Assembly: GCF_023241715.1 (NCBI RefSeq)
Contig: NZ_JALQCW010000023.1
Location: forward strand, 38,656 to 102,655
Direction: 5' to 3'
DNA length: 64,000 nucleotides
DNA from: Pseudomonas morbosilactucae
Lineage (GTDB): Bacteria; Pseudomonadota; Gammaproteobacteria; Pseudomonadales; Pseudomonadaceae
Part shown: one piece after another, positions 1 through 7,853 of the stretch
How positions within the stretch are numbered: position 1 is the first letter of the stretch
How the letters are laid out: every line of letters starts with the position of its first letter
The notes under the pieces: model-generated
The model's database searches: none
Told to the model about the DNA's origin: nothing
The model's input: the letters and a program-made list of their open reading frames with translations, nothing else
Translations under genes and position numbers: made by a program

Positions 1-2142
1 GACAGCGGCTTGACCCTGCTGCTGGCCGGCACCGGCCTGCAAGCCGTGCGCGGCGCCAATGGCAACTACTCCCTGGAAGCCCGCAGCGCAGACGGCAGCC
101 TGGAACTGAACCCGGTGTCGATCTCAGGCAAGGCACCAGGCTCCATCACCGAAGGCACCGGCGAGTACACCACCTACTCCTCCAGCAGCTCGACCCGGCT
201 CAACCTGACGCCCCGGGAAACCCCACAGTCGATCACCGTAATGACCCGCCAGCGCATCGACGACCAGAACCTCAGCACCCTGACCGACACCCTGGAAGCC
301 ACCCCGGGCATCATCGTCACCCGCGACGGCCTGGGCGCGGAAACCGACAGCTACTGGTCCCGCGGCTTCGCCATCCAGAACTACGAGATCGACGGCGTGC
401 CCACCAACACCCGCCTCGATAACTACTCCCAAAGCATGGCGATGTATGACCGGGTGGAAGTGGTGCGCGGCGCCAGCGGCCTGATCAGCGGCATGGGCAA
501 CCCGTCGGCCACCATCAACCTGATCCGCAAGCGCCCCACCAGCGAGGCCCAAGCCAGCATCACCGGCCAGGCCGGAACCTGGGACCGCTATGGCGGCGGC
601 GTCGACGTCTCCGGGCCACTGACCGACAGTGGCAATGTGCGCGGGCGCCTGGTGGCCGACTACAAGACCGAAAGCGCCTGGGTCGACCGCTTCAAGCAAA
701 AGACCCAACTGATGTACGGCATCAGCGAGTTCGACCTCACCGAAGACACCCTGCTGACCCTGGGCTTCAGCTACCAGCGCACCGACGTCGACTCGCCGCT
801 GCGCACCGGCCTGCCCACGCGCTTCAGCACCGGTGAACGCACCGACTTCAAGCGCTCCACCAACACCGCGCCGACCTGGTCCTACAACGATCACCAGCAA
901 AGCAGTTACTTCGCCTCCATCGAGCAGCAACTGGGCAACGGCTGGAGCGGCAAGATCGAGTTCACCCACGCCGAGAACCAGTTCGACGAGGTGTTCAACT
1001 TCGCCATGGGCGACGTCAACAAGGACGGCAGCGGCGCCACCCAGTTGCCGGTGCGCTTCTCCGGCACCCCGCGCCAGGACAACCTCGACCTGTACGTCAC
1101 TGGCCCCTTCAGCCTGTTCGGCCGCGAGCACGAGCTGATCGGCGGCGTGACCCTGTCCCAGTACAAGGAGCGCACGCCCAACTGGGGCGGCTGGCGCTAC
1201 GACTACGCCGGCTCCCCGGCCGGGGTCATCGACGACCTGAACGACTGGGACGGCCACTCGCCCAAACCGGAGTTCACCGTCAGCGGCAAGTCGGCGATGG
1301 ATGAAAACCAGTACGCGGCCTACCTGACCTCGCGCTTTCGCCTGACCGACGACCTGAGCCTGATCCTCGGCAGCCGGGTCATCGACTGGAAACGCGACAC
1401 CACCGACAGCCCGTACGGCGGCACCGAAACCCAAGTCAATCGCGAAGAGAACGGCGTGTTCATTCCCTACGCCGGGGTGGTCTACGACCTGGGCGACACC
1501 TGGTCGGTGTACGCCAGCTACACCAGCATCTTCAACCCCCAGGCGTCCTGGGTTCGCAGCGAAGAGAACAAGCCCCTGGACCCGATGGAAGGCAAGGGTT
1601 ATGAGCTCGGGATCAAGGGCAGCCACTTCGACGGCCGCCTGAATTCCAGCCTGGCGCTGTACAAGCTGCAACAGGACAACCTGGCGATCTGGCAACACGA
1701 CAACGTCTACAGCGCCGAGCAAGACACCACCTCCAAGGGGGTGGAGCTGGAATTCAACGGCGAACTGGCCGAAGGCTGGCAAGCTTCGGCGGGCTACACC
1801 TACTCGGTGACCACCGATGCCGATGACCAGCGCATCAACACCGGCCTGCCGCGCAACAGTTTCAAGACCTTCACCAGCTACCGCCTGCACGGACCGCTGG
1901 ACAAGCTGACCGTGGGCGGCGGGGTCAACTGGCAGAGCAAGGTCGGCAACGACCTGCACACCTTTACCCAGGGCAGCTACGCCGTCACCAACCTGATGGC
2001 CCGCTACGACATCAGCCGCAACCTCAGTGCCTCGCTCAACCTGAACAACCTGTTCGACCGCGAGTACTACAGCAACGCCGGCCTCTACGGGAACTACGGC
2101 GCACCGCGCAACCTGATGACCAGCTTCAAGTACAGCTTCTGA
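1..2142 (+). CDS. TonB-dependent siderophore receptor, FpvA/FhuE-like (5' end outside window)
   Basis: Outer-membrane receptor importing a ferric siderophore with TonB-ExbBD energy. The reading frame is open from base 1 (DSGLTLLLAGTG...), so signal peptide and start lie upstream. The first 30 or so residues look like the end of an STN (secretin/TonB short N-terminal) domain, which in FpvA- and FecA-type receptors talks to an inner-membrane anti-sigma factor. The plug follows, with a TonB-box-like segment and the motif TPRETPQSITVMTRQRIDDQ, then VEVVRGASGLISGMGNPSATINLIRKRP. The C-terminal barrel ends NLNNLFDREYYSNAGLYGNY...FKYSF with the terminal Phe needed for barrel assembly. A FecIR-type sigma/anti-sigma pair would be expected upstream but is not in view. 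The family is clear; the siderophore cannot be named. Confidence 0.92.
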   Translation, partial: DSGLTLLLAGTGLQAVRGANGNYSLEARSADGSLELNPVSISGKAPGSITEGTGEYTTYSSSSSTRLNLTPRETPQSITVMTRQRIDDQNLSTLTDTLEATPGIIVTRDGLGAETDSYWSRGFAIQNYEIDGVPTNTRLDNYSQSMAMYDRVEVVRGASGLISGMGNPSATINLIRKRPTSEAQASITGQAGTWDRYGGGVDVSGPLTDSGNVRGRLVADYKTESAWVDRFKQKTQLMYGISEFDLTEDTLLTLGFSYQRTDVDSPLRTGLPTRFSTGERTDFKRSTNTAPTWSYNDHQQSSYFASIEQQLGNGWSGKIEFTHAENQFDEVFNFAMGDVNKDGSGATQLPVRFSGTPRQDNLDLYVTGPFSLFGREHELIGGVTLSQYKERTPNWGGWRYDYAGSPAGVIDDLNDWDGHSPKPEFTVSGKSAMDENQYAAYLTSRFRLTDDLSLILGSRVIDWKRDTTDSPYGGTETQVNREENGVFIPYAGVVYDLGDTWSVYASYTSIFNPQASWVRSEENKPLDPMEGKGYELGIKGSHFDGRLNSSLALYKLQQDNLAIWQHDNVYSAEQDTTSKGVELEFNGELAEGWQASAGYTYSVTTDADDQRINTGLPRNSFKTFTSYRLHGPLDKLTVGGGVNWQSKVGNDLHTFTQGSYAVTNLMARYDISRNLSASLNLNNLFDREYYSNAGLYGNYGAPRNLMTSFKYSF

Positions 2143-2184
2143 GGCCGGCCCGGCCCCAGGCAAGTTGAGTGGTCATACTGCAGT

Positions 2185-2211
2185 CCCGCCCTTCGCCCCG
2201 GCGAAGGCGGG
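2185..2211. terminator. GC-rich hairpin between convergent genes
   Basis: CCCGCC-(C)-TTCGCC pairs with GGCGAAGGCGGG over about 12 bp with one bulged C. It sits 43 nt after the receptor stop and just before the convergent stop at 2221, so it could stop transcription from both sides. It has no T-tract. The flanking GCGGGCTTGCCAG resembles half of a Pseudomonas REP. Confidence 0.5.
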
Positions 2212-2220
2212 CTTGCCAGG

Positions 2221-2907
2221 CTACAACCGCCCCTCCAGCAGCTCCAGCACCTGTTGCAAGCCATTGACGACCAGAAGCGCCGTCTGCGCAGCCATGAAGG
2301 TATAGAGACAACTGACCACCAGCACCGAGAGTTCGAACCAGACGAACATCGGCCAGTTGCTGGCACGCAAGGGTCGCCCGCGCATCAGCTCTTCCACCTT
2401 GTTGCGTGGAAGGTGATAGACGATCTCGAAAATCTTCGTCTCGCGAAAGTTGCTGACCACGCTGTACACCAGGGCCACCACGGTCAACCCGGCCATCCAC
2501 CAAAACATCATGAGCTGCACGTTATTGTGCGGATCTTCGTTGAGGCTGACGCTCTGCTGAAAAAAGTGCAGGCCAATCCCCGAAACCAGGGGCAATACGA
2601 TGCCGAAATAGATCAGCAGCCCCAGGCAGGCCATGGCGATGCCGCTGGCAAAGACACAGGCGCGGATCACCCGAGCGAGAAAGCCCGGAGAAAACTTCGA
2701 GTAGGCCCGCTGCGTTTCAATCACCAGCAAGGGGATGAGCATGGTCAGTACCCCGACCGCGATATCTACCCCCTTGAAGCCCGTTTTGGGCAACAGCAAC
2801 GCCGCCAGGAACGTCATCCCGCGACTCCCCACACGCCACAGCATCTTGGCGTCGTCGCTCACGGTCTTCGACCAGAACTCCTCGGTAATGCCCTTGCCAT
2901 CATCCAT
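2221..2907 (-). CDS. Uncharacterised multi-pass membrane protein
   Basis: 228-aa protein with four or five hydrophobic segments (MTFLAALLL, VGVLTMLIPLLVI, IAMACLGLLIYFGIVLPLV, MFWWMAGLTVVALVYSVV, and FELSVLVVSCLYTFMAAQTALLVV near the C terminus). I do not recognise a family. The start at 2907 was chosen because AAGGAG lies 8 nt upstream; a longer frame reaches 3003 but would run into the preceding gene. It begins 25 nt after the TIGR03915-like gene in the same direction, so it may be the third gene of the LexA-controlled unit. Between TM3 and TM4 there is a hydrophilic stretch (SVSLNEDPHNNVQ). No catalytic motif is visible. Confidence 0.7.
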   Translation of the reverse strand: MDDGKGITEEFWSKTVSDDAKMLWRVGSRGMTFLAALLLPKTGFKGVDIAVGVLTMLIPLLVIETQRAYSKFSPGFLARVIRACVFASGIAMACLGLLIYFGIVLPLVSGIGLHFFQQSVSLNEDPHNNVQLMMFWWMAGLTVVALVYSVVSNFRETKIFEIVYHLPRNKVEELMRGRPLRASNWPMFVWFELSVLVVSCLYTFMAAQTALLVVNGLQQVLELLEGRL

Positions 2908-2932
2908 CCGTGACGCTCCTTGATCGTCCATT

Positions 2933-3799
2933 TCAAATCGGCCCTTGGGGCCCGCTACCAATACGTTTGCCACGGCGGTTGACCACCTGGCTGGCCTGCC
3001 CATCCCGCTGCTTGCCGTGGCGGGCTTCGCTGATCAGCCCGGGAATCAGCGGCCCTTCCGGCAGGTTCTTCCAGAAGCGTGCCGGGAAATGCCCTTGCAT
3101 GACCTTGGGGTTGAGCCGTGCGGGGTTGAAGATGTGGCTGTAGTAGGCCAGCCACATCTCGCCGCCGGGGTCTTCGACGCTTTGTGCAAGCTGCTGCCAG
3201 GCCTGCGGGCACTGGCGGTGCACAATCAGTTCATGGCCGTCGTAATACACCCCGTCCCGGGGCGTGGCGATCATCCAGCGATGCCGGCCCATGCGCCCGA
3301 TAAAGTGCTCGCTGGCGCTGGCCAGGATGTCATGGGCCGGCTCATGCCAGGCCACGTAGTGCGGCTGCACCAGCTCGACCTCTGCCCCTTGCAGCATTTG
3401 CGGACAGGGTGGCACCGCGACAAAACGCACAAACGCATGCAGGTGATGCGCCTCGCGACTCACCTGCTTGATCCGCCGCTGCAACTCGCTGCCCAGTTGA
3501 TCGCCGCTGAGCATGGCCGTGCGATCACCGTGGCTGACCCGCCACAGCACCTCGTACAACAGGCTCCAGCGCTGCTCACCGCGATAACAGGCGGCGCGCT
3601 CCAGCAGGCCGAGCAAGGCCTGGGGAATTCGCGCCTGGAACGGCCCCATCCCGGGCGGGCATTCTTCATCGGTGGCAAACAGGTCCTGCACCTGGGCATC
3701 GGACCAACTGACCCGGCTCGGGTCAATGGAATGGCTGAGCAACCAGCGCGCTTGCTGGCGCCAGGTGGCGAACAGCTCGTCGCAGTCCAGGCGAATCAT
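2933..3799 (-). CDS. TIGR03915/DUF4130-type protein, partner of radical SAM repair protein
   Basis: 288-aa protein of the family that pairs almost invariably with the TIGR03916 radical SAM protein; its C-terminal half (HILASASEHFIGRMGRHRWMIATP, DVNP-like block GEMWLAYYSHIFNPARLNPKVMQGHFPARFWKNLPE) resembles uracil-DNA-glycosylase-like DUF4130. The known family role is only predicted: DNA modification or repair. The start at 3799 is an ATG overlapping the TGA of the upstream gene (ATGA), a typical translational-coupling arrangement; an in-frame GTG lies 6 nt earlier. The product is therefore made in step with the radical SAM partner and, with it, is likely induced by DNA damage through the LexA box at 5029-5048. 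Confidence 0.85.
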   Translation of the reverse strand: MIRLDCDELFATWRQQARWLLSHSIDPSRVSWSDAQVQDLFATDEECPPGMGPFQARIPQALLGLLERAACYRGEQRWSLLYEVLWRVSHGDRTAMLSGDQLGSELQRRIKQVSREAHHLHAFVRFVAVPPCPQMLQGAEVELVQPHYVAWHEPAHDILASASEHFIGRMGRHRWMIATPRDGVYYDGHELIVHRQCPQAWQQLAQSVEDPGGEMWLAYYSHIFNPARLNPKVMQGHFPARFWKNLPEGPLIPGLISEARHGKQRDGQASQVVNRRGKRIGSGPQGPI

Positions 3800-5016
3800 C
3801 CCCACAGCCCCATTTGCTGCGGTTGCGGCCGCTCGCGCAATTGCTGATAGAGCAGCGTGCTGCTGGTTTCGGCCTGTTGCGGGTGGTAATCGCTGGTGAT
3901 GAAAAACGGCTTGGCCTTGCTCAGCACGCAGCGCATGCGGGCCAGGTCTTCGTAGCGAATTCGCCGCTCCCGGCGCAGTTCCACCAGGCGCTGGGTGGTG
4001 CGCAGGCCGATGCCGGGGATGCGCGCGATCAGGCTCGGCTCGGCGCGGTTCAGGTCCAGGGGGAAGACGCTGCGGTTGTCCAGGGCCCAGGCCAGCTTGG
4101 GGTCCATGTCCAGGGCCAGGTGCCCCGGCCCCTTGAGCAGCTCGTCGGCCTTGAAGCCGTAACTGCGCAGCAGGAAATCCGCCTGATACAAGCGGTGCTC
4201 GCGCATCAGCGGCGGCGCGGCCAGAGGCACGCTTTTCGGGCTGTTGGGAATGGGGCTGAAGGCCGAGTAGTAGACCCGGCGCAGGCGGAAGTCGCCGTAC
4301 AGGCTTTCGGCGCTGTGGAGGATGGTGCTGTCGTCGGTGTCGTCGGCACCCACGATCATCTGGGTGCTCTGCCCCGCCGGGGCAAAACGCGGGGCCCGCG
4401 GCTCATTGAGCACTGTTTGCTCGCCGGTGTAGATGGTGCCCATAGCCCGCTTGATCGAGCCCAGTTGTTTTTCCGGGGCCAGGCTCTGCAGCCCCTGGTC
4501 GGTGGGCAGTTCGATGTTGACGCTGAGGCGATCGGCGTAACGCCCCGCTTCGGCGATCAGCAGCGGGTCGGCTTCGGGGATGGTTTTCAGGTGAATGTAA
4601 CCGCGGAACTCGTGCTCTTCACGCAGCAACTTGGCGACCCGCACCAACTGTTCCATGGTGTAGTCCGCCGAGCGGATGATGCCGGAGCTGAGGAACAGCC
4701 CGCTGACGCAATTGCGCCGGTAGAAATCCAGGGTCAGGGTCACCACCTCCTCAGGGCTGAAGCGCGCCCGGGGCACGTCGCTGGAACGGCGATTGACGCA
4801 GTATTGGCAGTCGTAGAGGCAGAAGTTGGTGAGCAGGATCTTCAGCAGCGAGACGCAACGACCGTCTGGCGTGTAGCTGTGGCAGATGCCCATGCCATTG
4901 GTCGAGCCCAGCCCGGACTGGCCGGCGGAGCTGCGTTTTGGCGCACCGCTGCTGGCGCAGGAGGCGTCGTATTTGGCCGCGTCGGCGAGGATGCTCAACT
5001 TGTCGATCAGCTGCAT
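3796..5016 (-). CDS. Putative DNA modification/repair radical SAM protein (TIGR03916 type)
   Basis: 406-aa enzyme. The 4Fe-4S/SAM motif CxxxCxxC is at residues 66-73 (CLYDCQYC), after a conserved leader with further Cys residues at 45 and 54. Glycine and acidic motifs of the SAM barrel follow (GLFLSSGI, HLKTIPEAD, RLSVNIELPTD). A helix-hairpin-helix (IARIPGIGLRTTQRLVELRR, about residues 325-345) suggests DNA binding. The family is annotated as DNA modification/repair, but its substrate is unknown. Translation starts at 5016, 12 nt after a LexA box, with only a weak GAGAA ribosome site. It overlaps the downstream partner by 4 nt. Confident on family; the repair role is prediction supported here by the SOS-type promoter. 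Confidence 0.9.
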   Translation of the reverse strand: MQLIDKLSILADAAKYDASCASSGAPKRSSAGQSGLGSTNGMGICHSYTPDGRCVSLLKILLTNFCLYDCQYCVNRRSSDVPRARFSPEEVVTLTLDFYRRNCVSGLFLSSGIIRSADYTMEQLVRVAKLLREEHEFRGYIHLKTIPEADPLLIAEAGRYADRLSVNIELPTDQGLQSLAPEKQLGSIKRAMGTIYTGEQTVLNEPRAPRFAPAGQSTQMIVGADDTDDSTILHSAESLYGDFRLRRVYYSAFSPIPNSPKSVPLAAPPLMREHRLYQADFLLRSYGFKADELLKGPGHLALDMDPKLAWALDNRSVFPLDLNRAEPSLIARIPGIGLRTTQRLVELRRERRIRYEDLARMRCVLSKAKPFFITSDYHPQQAETSSTLLYQQLRERPQPQQMGLWG

Positions 5017-5028
5017 GACGATTCTCGA

Positions 5029-5048
5029 TACTGGGTTTATATACAGTA
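5029..5048 (-). promoter_or_regulatory. LexA (SOS) box
   Basis: CTG-N10-CAG palindrome with flanking TA on both sides. It matches 17 of the 20 positions of the gammaproteobacterial LexA consensus (mismatches in the centre, GGT for TAT-type bases). It overlaps the predicted -10 of the promoter at 5043-5071 and ends 12 nt before the radical SAM start codon. Confidence 0.85.
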
Positions 5049-5071
5049 AAGAGTTGCACTGGGCCGTTCAA
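5043..5071 (-). promoter_or_regulatory. Predicted sigma70 promoter of the radical SAM unit
   Basis: On the minus strand TTGAAC (5066-5071) and TACTGT (5043-5048) are separated by exactly 17 nt. The -10 is embedded in the LexA box, so bound LexA would block RNA polymerase. Predicted start of transcription is near 5036, giving a leader of about 20 nt. Confidence 0.65.
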
Positions 5072-5092
5072 GCGAGCATTGCCTGGCTCGGC

Positions 5093-5130
5093 AAAAAAAA
5101 CCGCCCAGCGCCCCAAAGGGCGATGGGCGG
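5093..5130 (-). terminator. Intrinsic terminator of the acyltransferase gene
   Basis: Minus-strand stem CCGCCCA-t-CGCCC / GGGCG-c-TGGGCGG with a TTTG loop, followed by eight T (5093-5100). It starts 8 nt after the stop codon at 5138 and insulates the LexA-controlled promoter downstream. Confidence 0.92.
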
Positions 5131-5137
5131 TCAGGGG

Positions 5138-6307
5138 CTACAGGTACTTCAACCAGGCGATGTCCCGGCGTCGTGCCTTCAACGCCGAGAACCAGCGCAC
5201 CGGCGGGTACAGCGCCACCGCCAGCAAGGCCGAGACCAGCCACACGGCCCAGATGCCGTCGAAGCCGAAGTACTGGCCCTGGTTCAGGCCAAACAGCGTC
5301 ACGCTCAGCAGGTACAGGACCTTGAGCACATACAGGTGCAGCAGGTAGAAGAACATCGGTGCCGACCCGAACACCGTCAACGGCCGCATCCAGGCACTGC
5401 CCTGGCGCCGCTCTAACCACAGCAACAGCAACAGGCCGACGCTCAGGGTCAGGGTGATGAACAGCAAGGACGGCGGGTACTTGGTGATGTTGAAGAAGCC
5501 CATCAGGGCCTGCATCGCGCTGTCCGCCTGGGCCATGGGCTTCTCGCCATAACCGTTGACCAGGCGCAGGACGATAAAGCCCAGCAGGCCGGCCACACCG
5601 CACAGCCACAAACGCCGTTGACGCAGGGCCGCGTCCGCCCCGCGAGCAAACCACGGGCCCAGGGCATAACCCAGGCCGATCACGCCGATCCACGGCAGCA
5701 CCGGGTAGGACGTGCGCAGGCGCAAGGTGTCGGAAAACTCGATCCAACCGCGGTCATGCAACACCGCCCACGGCACATGCAGGGCCGACTCCAGGGGAAA
5801 GTGCAGGCCGTCCAGCAGGTTGTGCCCGGCAATGATCCCCACACTCAGCACCAGCAACAGCGCCCGGGGCAGCCAGACCATGGCCGACAGGGCCAGCATG
5901 CTCAGACCGATGGCCCAGATCACTTGCAGGTAGATCACCGTGGGCGGTAGCTGGAAGGTCCAGGCAAAGTTCACCAACGTGATTTCCAGCAGCACCAGGA
6001 ACAGGCCGCGCTTGAACAGAAAGGCGCAGACATCCGCCTTGCCCGCGTACTTCTCACCGAACAGATACGCCGACAGCCCCGTGAGCAAGACAAACACCGG
6101 CGCACACAGGTGGGCCAGGGTCCGGCTAAAAAACAGCGACGGCTCGGTGCTGGTGACATCCATGGGGTCGATCACCTGGCGATGCAGGAAAAAGGTTTCG
6201 CGGACATGGTCAAGCAGCATGAAAACGATCACCAGCCCGCGCAATGCATCAATGGAAAGCAGGCGGCCGGCAGCGGTGCCGGAGTGAGGGACAGCAGCGT
6301 GTGTCAT
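5138..6307 (-). CDS. DUF1624/acyltransferase-3-like integral membrane protein
   Basis: 389-aa multi-pass protein. The N-terminal RLLSIDALRGLVIVFMLLDHVRE carries the D-x-LRG ... MxxDHxR signature of the heparan-alpha-glucosaminide N-acetyltransferase-like catalytic family (DUF1624), followed by a Leu/Ala-rich series of roughly ten membrane helices (FVLLTGLSAYLFG, LFLVLLEITLVNFAWTF, YPVLPWIGVIGLGYALGPW). Such proteins move acyl groups across the membrane onto glycans, but the substrate cannot be read here. The start at 6307 (MTHAAVPHSG) fits the family better than an in-frame ATG at 6397, though neither has a strong Shine-Dalgarno. It is a single gene with its own terminator at 5093-5130. Confidence 0.82.
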   Translation of the reverse strand: MTHAAVPHSGTAAGRLLSIDALRGLVIVFMLLDHVRETFFLHRQVIDPMDVTSTEPSLFFSRTLAHLCAPVFVLLTGLSAYLFGEKYAGKADVCAFLFKRGLFLVLLEITLVNFAWTFQLPPTVIYLQVIWAIGLSMLALSAMVWLPRALLLVLSVGIIAGHNLLDGLHFPLESALHVPWAVLHDRGWIEFSDTLRLRTSYPVLPWIGVIGLGYALGPWFARGADAALRQRRLWLCGVAGLLGFIVLRLVNGYGEKPMAQADSAMQALMGFFNITKYPPSLLFITLTLSVGLLLLLWLERRQGSAWMRPLTVFGSAPMFFYLLHLYVLKVLYLLSVTLFGLNQGQYFGFDGIWAVWLVSALLAVALYPPVRWFSALKARRRDIAWLKYL

Positions 6308-6494
6308 GGGGGTTTCGCAACGCAGAGGGTGGATTAAGACGCCCCGCCGGAGCGGCCAGGGGCAAACGGCGGTTACTCTATAACATTTCAGTGGCAATTC
6401 GTAGCGATTCTCAACGCCTTTTACTCAGCCGTGCGGCAGCGCAGCCGCCGCTGGCCAAAAACAAGCGTGGTCTGACGTCTGCCTATCCTTTACC
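6308..6494. other. Intergenic region upstream of the cobalamin riboswitch
   Basis: Holds the divergent promoters of the acyltransferase and the B12 transport operon. A TATAAC hexamer at about 6380 is a plausible -10 for the plus-strand operon; no convincing -35 could be placed. No ORF with coding character. Confidence 0.4.
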
Positions 6495-6675
6495 ATGCTG
6501 CCCGCCGGTTTCCGCAAGGAAATAATAGGGAATCCGTCAGCCTCCAAGCGAGCGCTGAAACGGAACTGCCCCCGCAACTGTAGGCGCCGAGCCTGCTCCC
6601 GAAGCATGCCACTGGGTCACCCCGGGAAGGCTGGAGCCAGGTGATGACGCGCCAGTCAGGAGACCTGCCGGCCAG
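6495..6675 (+). promoter_or_regulatory. Cobalamin (B12) riboswitch
   Basis: Contains the class hallmarks in order: GCCGGTTTCCGC near 6503, an AATAGGGAA helix region, GGAACTGCCCCCGCAACTGTA, the B12 box GCCACTG at 6608-6614, and the closing GTCAGGAGACCTGCC at 6654-6668. Adenosylcobalamin binding normally blocks expression of downstream uptake genes. The first downstream start (6837) is about 160 nt away; a GTGTCC/GGACAT hairpin and a CGGGC/GCCCG hairpin in between may form the expression platform. Confidence 0.93.
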
Positions 6676-6836
6676 CGTCATCAACTAACCGGCGGGGTGT
6701 CCGGGAAGGACATCCGTCGGCCGGTCTGCAACGACTCGATCCGCTGTACCCGGGCTTTTTTCGCCCGCGGCGTGGGATGTGTTTTCCAAACCTGTGCGCT
6801 CCGCCTGTGCACGCGTTCGAATGGAGATCGCCTTTC

Positions 6837-7853
6837 ATGTCCCTGCCCCGCCTTGCCACCCTGCTGGCCGCTGCCGGCTTCAGCTCCCTGGCCCTCGCCG
6901 CCCCGGCGACCCAGTACCCCTTGACCGTGGAAAACTGCGGCGCCCGCCTGACCTTCAACCAGGCCCCGGCCCGCGCCGTGACCATCGGCCAGTCCGGCAC
7001 CGAGATGCTCTACGCCCTGGGGCTGGGTTCGAAACTGGCTGGCACCTCCCTGTGGTTCAACGACGTGCTGCCCGAGTTCAAGACGCAGAACGACGCCGTG
7101 GAGCGCCTGGCGGACAACGACCCGAGCTTCGAGTCGGTGATCGGCAAGCGCCCTGGCCTGGTGGCGGTGCAGTTCGAATGGATGGTCGGCGCCCAAGGCG
7201 TGGTCGGCACCCGGGAGCAGTTTGAAGAACTGAAAATCCCGGTGTACCTGATGCCGTCGGACTGCGAAGGCAAGGACAACCTCAGCGGCGCCGACGGCAC
7301 GCGCCTGGAAACCTTCCGCATCGACAGCCTGTACAAGAGCATCGAGCAACTGGCGCAGATCTTCGACGTGCAAGCGCGCGGCGAACAACTGGTGGGCCAG
7401 CTCAAGGCCCGCCTCGCCGCCGCCGTGGCCAAAGCGGCACCGGCTCAGGGCCAGGCGCCCTCCGCGGTATTCTGGTTCTCCAGCGCCGACCTCGATATCG
7501 ACCCTTACGTGGCCGGGCGCAAGGGCATTCCCGACTTTATGCTCAACACCCTGGGCATGCGCAACGTCATCGAATCCGACGAGGAATGGCCCACTGTCGG
7601 CTGGGAAACCATCGCCAAGGCCAACCCGACCTTCCTGATCATCGCCCGCATGGACCGCCGTCGCTTCCCGGCCGATGACTACCAGAAGAAGTTGCAATTC
7701 CTCAAGAACGACCCGGTGACCCGCAACATGGACGCGGTGAAACACGACCGCATCCTGATCATTGACGCCCACGCCATGCAGGCCAGCCTGCGCCTGTTCG
7801 ACGGCATCGACGCCCTGGCCCAGGCCAGCCAGCGCCTCCAGTCGCACCCATGA
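6837..7853 (+). CDS. btuF: Periplasmic substrate-binding protein of a cobalamin/corrinoid ABC transporter
   Basis: 338-aa class III periplasmic binding protein. A Sec signal peptide (residues 1-21, ending SLALA) precedes YPLTVENCGARLTFNQAPARAVTIGQSGTEMLYALGLGSKLAGTS, the N-lobe typical of BtuF/FhuD/FepB proteins. The long backbone helix and the second lobe (NPTFLIIARMDRR..., HDRILIIDAHAMQASLRLFDGI) follow. The start at 6837 has GGAG 11 nt upstream; an ATG 60 nt earlier would spoil the signal peptide. The gene lies under the B12 riboswitch and overlaps the permease by 4 nt (ATGA), which supports corrinoid as substrate. The symbol is by context; similarity alone would also allow a ferric-siderophore binding protein. 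Confidence 0.85.
   Translation: MSLPRLATLLAAAGFSSLALAAPATQYPLTVENCGARLTFNQAPARAVTIGQSGTEMLYALGLGSKLAGTSLWFNDVLPEFKTQNDAVERLADNDPSFESVIGKRPGLVAVQFEWMVGAQGVVGTREQFEELKIPVYLMPSDCEGKDNLSGADGTRLETFRIDSLYKSIEQLAQIFDVQARGEQLVGQLKARLAAAVAKAAPAQGQAPSAVFWFSSADLDIDPYVAGRKGIPDFMLNTLGMRNVIESDEEWPTVGWETIAKANPTFLIIARMDRRRFPADDYQKKLQFLKNDPVTRNMDAVKHDRILIIDAHAMQASLRLFDGIDALAQASQRLQSHP

Noticed and set aside
124..2163. 679-aa frame antisense to the TonB receptor
   Set aside because: Ala/Gly/Val/Gln-rich composition with no domain; it mirrors the GC3 bias of the real receptor gene on the other strand.
6394..6416. Possible Fur box (AATTCGTAGCGATTCTCA) upstream of the B12 riboswitch
   Set aside because: Only partial match to the Fur consensus and the operon is already explained by the riboswitch; not strong enough to list.
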